NCBI GenBank assembly: GCA_902623075.1
Contig: CACNSD010000004.1
Location: 39,690 to 103,689, forward strand
From: an uncultured Pelagibacteraceae bacterium
GTDB lineage: Bacteria > Pseudomonadota > Alphaproteobacteria > Pelagibacterales > Pelagibacteraceae
Direction of reading: 5' to 3'
Length of the DNA: 64,000 bases
The notes under the pieces were generated by a model. The model searched no databases. It was given only the letters and a program-made list of their open reading frames with translations, and was not told the DNA's origin. Position 1 is the first letter of the stretch; the number at the start of each line of letters is the position of its first letter. Position numbers and translations under genes: made by a program. This document shows, piece after piece, positions 59,380 through 64,000 of this stretch.

Positions 59380-60264
59380 CTATGCCGCCTTAGTATTTTT
59401 TAACGAAAAATTTAATTTCTCTAAATTATTGATTAAATCTGATTCATCTTTAGAATTTAAAACGCTAAGTGGTGGTAAAAGATTTTTGTAATATATTTCT
59501 TTTTTACTAAAGTATGTGTGTAAACCTGAAATTAAATTATATTTTTCAAACTCAGCTCTTACTTCACAAAGTTTTTGATTTACTGTCTGATCATTTCCAT
59601 CATTAAAATCATCGTAAACTTTTCTTGCTAGTGTAGAAGTAGCATTGCATGTAGCTGTAATAATTCCAGAACAACCTAAATGAAGTCCTTTAAATAATTT
59701 AGATTCTGACCCAGGCAAAACTGAAAAATTATCAATTTTTAAGTTTTCAAAAAGATTGTAAGAACTATCTTTTACTCCAATAATATTTTTTGGATATTTT
59801 TTTACTAACTCTTCAACACATTCAATACTAAATTTATAACCGCAGAGTTTTTCAAAATTATATAGTACTATCTCACAATCAGAAATTACCTCTAATATTT
59901 TGCTATAAAATTCTATTACTTCTTTATCTCCATATTTATAGTAAGCAGGTGGCATAATTAAGAATCTATTGAAACCTAAAGATTTAGAAACCCTCATTAA
60001 ATTAATTGACTCACCCAAAGAATTTAAACCAGTACCAATAATATACTTTTCCTTATATTTGCTTGAAGTCAGATGATTTAACAAATTAATTTTTTCAGAG
60101 ACAGGTATAAGTTGAGCCTGCCCTGTACTTCCAAATATAGCTGCTCCGTGACAACCATTGTCTATAACCATTTCTGCATGCTGAATGGTTTTTTTAATAT
60201 CAAGCGTCAAATCATCATTTAAGATCGACATTGAAGCCGCATAAATGCCTTTAATTTTACTCAT
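59380..60264 (-). CDS. DapA/NanA-family class I aldolase
   Basis: A 294-residue TIM-barrel aldolase or lyase. The GSTGQAQLIP segment near residue 45, the Schiff-base Lys in IIGVKDSSYN and VLYNFEKLCG with the catalytic Tyr are visible. The usual proline of YNxP is absent, and the family's exact substrate (dihydrodipicolinate, N-acetylneuraminate or another keto acid) cannot be read. It is unlikely to be the main lysine-pathway DapA, because the surroundings are lipid and envelope genes. Confidence 0.82.
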   Translation of the reverse strand: MSKIKGIYAASMSILNDDLTLDIKKTIQHAEMVIDNGCHGAAIFGSTGQAQLIPVSEKINLLNHLTSSKYKEKYIIGTGLNSLGESINLMRVSKSLGFNRFLIMPPAYYKYGDKEVIEFYSKILEVISDCEIVLYNFEKLCGYKFSIECVEELVKKYPKNIIGVKDSSYNLFENLKIDNFSVLPGSESKLFKGLHLGCSGIITATCNATSTLARKVYDDFNDGNDQTVNQKLCEVRAEFEKYNLISGLHTYFSKKEIYYKNLLPPLSVLNSKDESDLINNLEKLNFSLKNTKAA

Positions 60265-60313
60265 AATAAAAATTTATATAAAAATATTAATTAGTAAAGT
60301 TTATAAATTAACT

Positions 60314-61276
60314 ATGAAAATATTAGCTATTCAAAACAGGATGGGTATAGGTGATACCGTAATTTTTCTACCTTTTATTAAAGCTATTTCAAATAAATTT
60401 GGAGTACCTGTTAGTTTGTTGGTGAAAGAAAATTCAAAAGCTAACGAGTTTTTATTTCAAACAAATTATATTGATGAAATAATTCACTTGGAGAGAGACA
60501 ATAAAATTTATCAAAAACATGATGGGTTTAAAGGATTTTTCAAATTAGCAAGTGATTTAAAAAAATATAATTTTAATAAAGTTTTTATATTCAATTCTTC
60601 TTTAAGATATAACTTAATTAGTAGAATAGCAGGTATAAAAGAAATATTTCAATATCCATTATTTGAAAAAAAAAATCAACACATCATAGAACCAGCTAAA
60701 GCTATAGTAAAAAAATATTTAGATATCGAAACAGTTGATAATCCAGAAATTCAAATTGATAATAAAATTGTTAAAAAATCAGCAGTAGACTTAAATATAA
60801 ATAATGAAGAACTTAATGTTTTGTTAGGCATAGGTGGTTCAGGTCCAACAAAAAGAATACCATCAAAAACTTTTCTAAACGTTATGGAAAAATTAGAGAA
60901 TTTAAAAAAATCTAGATTTTTTCTAGCAACAGGAAAAAATAAAGATGAGCAAAAAATTTTATCTGAATTATATAATACAAAATTTAAAGAAAAATGTGTT
61001 GCATTAGACAATCTAAATATAAGAGAAACATTGCCTATTATTAAAAATTGTAATATTGCAATCTGCAATGATACAAGTTTCTCTCATTTATCATCAGCAT
61101 TAGGGATTAAAACAATAACATTAATGGCAGATACTCCGTTAATTTATGGTTCTTACAGTACAAATATGTATCCAGTAATTCCTGATGGAGAAAAAACAGT
61201 TTCACATAATACTCGTGGCAAAGACAAAATTAATCCAGATAAGATTTATGAAAAGCTATTATCAATAATTAATTAA
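60314..61276 (+). CDS. GT9 family glycosyltransferase (heptosyltransferase-like)
   Basis: A 320-residue glycosyltransferase of the LPS heptosyltransferase superfamily. MGIGDTVIFLPFIKAI near the start, VLLGIGGSGPTKRIP in the middle and CNIAICNDTSFSHLSSALG with TITLMADTPL near the end are the GT9 pattern. I use ATG 60314; an ATG at 60245 would add 23 hydrophobic residues and overlap the divergent aldolase. A role in LPS core synthesis is likely. Confidence 0.85.
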   Translation: MKILAIQNRMGIGDTVIFLPFIKAISNKFGVPVSLLVKENSKANEFLFQTNYIDEIIHLERDNKIYQKHDGFKGFFKLASDLKKYNFNKVFIFNSSLRYNLISRIAGIKEIFQYPLFEKKNQHIIEPAKAIVKKYLDIETVDNPEIQIDNKIVKKSAVDLNINNEELNVLLGIGGSGPTKRIPSKTFLNVMEKLENLKKSRFFLATGKNKDEQKILSELYNTKFKEKCVALDNLNIRETLPIIKNCNIAICNDTSFSHLSSALGIKTITLMADTPLIYGSYSTNMYPVIPDGEKTVSHNTRGKDKINPDKIYEKLLSIIN

Positions 61277-61776
61277 GAGATATCTTTAAGAACTATCTCT
61301 TTTGCTTCATTTACTATAGCTGATAATCTTGAAGTTTCTGGAGAAATGTCAGGATGAATTTTTTTTTGAATTTTTTGGTAGGCTTTATTAAGTGCTTCTT
61401 TGGTTGGTTTTTTATTTATATCTAAATTTAAAATCTTATATGCCTCAGATATTGATATTGATGAGGAATTATTATTTTGATATTGATTAAAAGAAAATCT
61501 TCCAGAATTTCTTAAAGTTTGAATAAGCCTGTAAAGGGAAATCAATTGAAACAAAGATAAACCTTTAAGTTTAACTAAAGCGAGACTTGCAAGAGTTAAT
61601 GGCAATGTAAGTAGAAATTTACCACCAATAGCAAATAAAACTGCTAATAAAGCCAATAATAAAATTGTTATCAGTCTTACTCCTTTAGACATTTTTTTTG
61701 GAGAAATATTTGACCACCATCTCAATAAAAAATATAAGATGATTAAAATTGCAAGTGTATAAATAATAATATTCAT
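61273..61776 (-). CDS. Membrane protein with C-terminal DnaJ domain
   Basis: A 167-residue protein with two N-terminal membrane segments (about 1-17 and 33-60) and a C-terminal J-like domain: SEAYKILNLD, then HPDIS with the HPD motif that stimulates DnaK. The layout resembles the TIM14/DjlA-like membrane co-chaperones of alphaproteobacteria. ATG 61776 is chosen over a GTG at 61803, which would overlap the divergent peptidase gene. Its stop overlaps the GT9 gene by four bases. Confidence 0.85.
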   Translation of the reverse strand: MNIIIYTLAILIILYFLLRWWSNISPKKMSKGVRLITILLLALLAVLFAIGGKFLLTLPLTLASLALVKLKGLSLFQLISLYRLIQTLRNSGRFSFNQYQNNNSSSISISEAYKILNLDINKKPTKEALNKAYQKIQKKIHPDISPETSRLSAIVNEAKEIVLKDIS

Positions 61777-61790
61777 ATAATTTCTTGAAA

Positions 61791-63866
61791 ATGAAGGTAC
61801 CACAACTAAAAAAAAAATTAGAGATAAAATCTTGTCACAATATTGATTGGGAAGATAATTACAGCTGGATTCATCAAGATAATATTTTAGAAGTCCTGAA
61901 AGATAAAAGTAAGTTAGATCCTGAAGTCAAAAATTATTTAGAAGATGAAAATGCTTTCACTGAACATCATTTAAAAGATACAAAAGATATCCAAAAAAAA
62001 TTATTTGATGAGATTAAAGCAAGAATCAAACTAGATGATGAATCTTTGCCCTATAAAGATCACAGCTATGAGTATTGGACAAAAACTACAACAAAAGGAA
62101 ATTATTCCATTAAACTTAGAAAAAAAATTGGTTCAGAAAATATTGAGGAAATATGGGATGGTGATAAAGAAAAAGAAAAACTTAAAACTGAATATTTTGG
62201 GGTTGGAGATTTAGAAGTAAGTAATAATGATAAATATCTTGGATACTCTTTAGATCTTAAAGGTTCTGAATATTATACAATTTATTTAAGAGATATAAAA
62301 ACAAAGAAAATTATTTCAAAAGAAATTACAGAAACATCTGGGGGAATAACATTTAGTTTGGATGATAAATATATTTTTTATTCTAAACTTGATGAAAACC
62401 ATAGAGCAAGAACAATATACAGACACAAAATAGGAGATTTTGACAGTAAAGATGAATTAATATTTGAGGAGAAGAGTGAAGCTTTTACAGTGGGAATTGG
62501 AAAAAGCTCTGATGAAAAATATTATTTTATAAATACTTCTGATCACAATACCTCAGAGCAGTATTACTTTAAGTCAGACGAATTAAATCCATCTCCTAAA
62601 CTTATTATTAAAAGAGAAAGAGGTGTTCTATACTCTGTTAATTCATGGGATGGTAAATTTTATAATCATACCAATAAAAATGCTGAAGACTTTAAAATAG
62701 ATATTTGTGACGATTTAGAAAATCAAAATTGGAAAACATATATCCCGGCAAAGGATGAAGTTTTAATTGGTGGATTAACTTTTCTTCAAAATTGGATTAT
62801 TCGTGGTGAAACATCAGATGCACTAGATAAATTATTTGTTAAAAATATTTCAACAAATACAGAAGAAGAATTAATTTTTTCTGATGAATCTGTGTATGTT
62901 CCAGGAGTAAACTTAACTCAAAAAAATAGAAACACTGATGAGGTTTATTTAGGATATTCATCACCCAAAACTCCTTCTAGAGTATATAAATATAATTTAT
63001 CAACAAAAGCTAAAGAACTTGTCAAAGAGCAAGAGATTCCATCTGGTCATAATAAAGATGACTACATTGTTGAGAGAGTCGAGTTTAAATCTCATGATGG
63101 GAGAATGGTTCCATTAACAATCACAAGACATAAAAAAACAAAAATTAATGGTTCTGCAAATGTTTTATTATATGGATACGGATCTTATGGAAATTCCATG
63201 TCCCCAAATTTTTCCTCCACAAGATTAAGTCTTATAAATAGAGATATAATTTGGGCCACAGCTCATATCAGAGGTGGAATGGAAAAAGGCATGAAATGGT
63301 GGAAAGAAGGAAAATTAACAAACAAAAAAAATACGTTTGAGGATTATATTTATGCAGCAAAATATTTGATCGAAAAAAATTATACTTCAAAAGGAAATAT
63401 TATTGGAATGGGTGGATCAGCTGGAGGATTATTAATGGGAGCTGTAGTCAATCAATGTCCAGAATTATTTTTAGGAATTATAATGGCTGTTCCTTTTGTA
63501 GATTCTTTAACAACAAATCTTGATCATTCTTTACCTCTCACTGTGGGAGAATTTGATGAATTTGGAAATGCTAAAGAGAATAAAGATCACTTTGATTATA
63601 TTTTTTCGTATGCACCTTATAATAATATTAAAAAAATGGATTATCCACATATTTTTATTACAACAAGTTTAAGTGATAATAGAGTTTTATTTGATGAGCC
63701 TGCAAAGTTCACAGCAAAACTTAGAGACTACAAAACAGATAATAATTTACTTCTTTTAAAAACTGAAATGAATGCTGGTCATGGTGGAAAATCAGGAAGA
63801 GATGGCGCAATAGAAGAAATTGCTATTGATTATGCATTTGCATTAAAAATTTCTAAAAAAATTTAG
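61791..63866 (+). CDS. ptrB: Prolyl oligopeptidase family serine peptidase (oligopeptidase B-like)
   Basis: The 691-residue peptidase of family S9A has a beta-propeller N-terminal part and an alpha/beta-hydrolase C-terminal part. LLYGYGSYGNSMSP, the nucleophile Ser in IGMGGSAGGLLMG, and the His in NAGHGGKSGRDG are clear; the Asp is probably in SLSDNRVLF. Its sequence best fits oligopeptidase B, which cuts after basic residues in short peptides. ATG 61791 is chosen over a TTG at 61785. Confidence 0.93.
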   Translation: MKVPQLKKKLEIKSCHNIDWEDNYSWIHQDNILEVLKDKSKLDPEVKNYLEDENAFTEHHLKDTKDIQKKLFDEIKARIKLDDESLPYKDHSYEYWTKTTTKGNYSIKLRKKIGSENIEEIWDGDKEKEKLKTEYFGVGDLEVSNNDKYLGYSLDLKGSEYYTIYLRDIKTKKIISKEITETSGGITFSLDDKYIFYSKLDENHRARTIYRHKIGDFDSKDELIFEEKSEAFTVGIGKSSDEKYYFINTSDHNTSEQYYFKSDELNPSPKLIIKRERGVLYSVNSWDGKFYNHTNKNAEDFKIDICDDLENQNWKTYIPAKDEVLIGGLTFLQNWIIRGETSDALDKLFVKNISTNTEEELIFSDESVYVPGVNLTQKNRNTDEVYLGYSSPKTPSRVYKYNLSTKAKELVKEQEIPSGHNKDDYIVERVEFKSHDGRMVPLTITRHKKTKINGSANVLLYGYGSYGNSMSPNFSSTRLSLINRDIIWATAHIRGGMEKGMKWWKEGKLTNKKNTFEDYIYAAKYLIEKNYTSKGNIIGMGGSAGGLLMGAVVNQCPELFLGIIMAVPFVDSLTTNLDHSLPLTVGEFDEFGNAKENKDHFDYIFSYAPYNNIKKMDYPHIFITTSLSDNRVLFDEPAKFTAKLRDYKTDNNLLLLKTEMNAGHGGKSGRDGAIEEIAIDYAFALKISKKI

Positions 63867-63878
63867 TAAATTTTCGAT

Positions 63879-63906
63879 CTTGAAAAAAATTAATTAATTC
63901 CTAAAT
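63879..63906 (+). promoter_or_regulatory. Sigma-32-like promoter at right edge
   Basis: CTTG at 63879 is followed 17 bases later by CCTAAAT at 63900. This matches the alphaproteobacterial heat-shock consensus CTTG-N17/18-CYTATNT except for one base, much like the promoter upstream of groES. Confidence 0.55.
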
Positions 63907-63915
63907 AACAATAGT

Positions 63916-63968
63916 AAGTCGCCTAATGGGGCTTTCACAAATAAACTTGCTTAACAAAGGAGGATATA
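63916..63968 (+). promoter_or_regulatory. ROSE-like RNA thermometer candidate
   Basis: Two hairpins can form in the leader. The first pairs AAGTC and CC (63916-63923, with G63921 bulged) with GGGGCTT (63928-63934). The second pairs TTGCT (63947-63951) with AGGA (63958-63961) and leaves a bulged G, so the ribosome-binding site is hidden. This is the hallmark of ROSE elements, which melt at high temperature before small heat-shock genes. Confidence 0.45.
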
Positions 63969-64000
63969 ATGACAAGTAAGGATCTATCTATATTTAACTC
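63969..64000 (+). CDS. Start of a probable Hsp20-type gene, cut by window edge
   Basis: Only ten codons are visible: MTSKDLSIFN, preceded by a strong AAAGGAGG site. Small heat-shock proteins of alphaproteobacteria commonly start with a similar short stretch ending in Ser-x-Phe-x-Ser. The promoter and leader support a heat-shock gene, but the family cannot be confirmed from so few residues. Confidence 0.35.
   Translation, partial: MTSKDLSIFN

Overview
This window looks like core chromosome of a SAR11-type alphaproteobacterium (Pelagibacter-like). That is inferred from very low GC, Lys/Asn/Ile-rich proteins, spacers of a few bases or overlapping genes, and alphaproteobacterial gene neighbourhoods: coxB-coxA-ctaB-ctaG-coxC-SURF1; mutY / DUF721-DsbA-SMC; ispH-thrB-rnhA; ribF-ileS-lspA-BamF; split F0 genes; CcrM. 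I see no mobile elements, prophage, CRISPR arrays or rRNA. No gene-free stretch exceeds 300 bases; the longest spacer is about 130 bases, upstream of groES.

Layout. 1-9.5 kb: 5'-part of the CCA-adding enzyme gene preceded by tRNA-Gln, ispE with a TPR lipoprotein-like/exported protein, a family-4 uracil-DNA glycosylase lacking most Fe-S cysteines, RNase HII, the CcrM methyltransferase, a flavin monooxygenase, MutY, a DUF721 protein and a DsbA-like thioredoxin. 9.5-14.4 kb: a short SMC and the F0 half of ATP synthase (atpI, B, E, F', F). 14.4-21.1 kb: a retinal operon (crtI, crtB, crtY, blh) running with overlap into ispH, then thrB and rnhA. 21.1-28.4 kb, minus strand: cytochrome aa3 oxidase and its assembly factors, including a 41-residue membrane protein between ctaB and cox11, then thrC and a peroxiredoxin. 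28.5-32.8 kb: rsmE and small accessory enzymes. 32.8-40.5 kb: ubiA, then an MsbA-WaaA-LpxK-LpxL lipid A/Kdo set, purD and rsmD. 40.5-46.9 kb, minus strand: a tightly overlapping HAD-ribF-ileS-lspA-BamF-pgi operon. 47-51 kb: groESL with a heat-shock-type promoter, a terminator, a tiny basic ORF and typA. 51-64 kb: membrane and envelope proteins, TldD/PmbA, a lysine-rich coiled-coil protein beside cyclopropane fatty acid synthase, a GT9 glycosyltransferase, a membrane DnaJ-domain protein, an S9 peptidase, and the first codons of a probable small heat-shock gene.

How the genes work together. ispE and ispH belong to the MEP isoprenoid pathway that feeds crtI-crtB-crtY-blh, which make retinal; no crtE or rhodopsin gene is present here. 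thrB and thrC complete threonine synthesis. The cox cluster and atp F0 genes serve respiration. The lipid A cluster, BamF, LspA and the GT9 enzyme serve the outer envelope.

The observations I rate highest are: a ROSE-like RNA-thermometer candidate with a sigma-32-like promoter at the right edge; an SMC whose apex has no recognisable hinge domain; the cysteine-depleted family-4 UDG; cca starting 3 bases after a tRNA end; a dyad enclosing the groES heat-shock promoter; and a cluster of three GANTC sites upstream of the GANTC-methylase gene. None is proven by sequence inspection alone.
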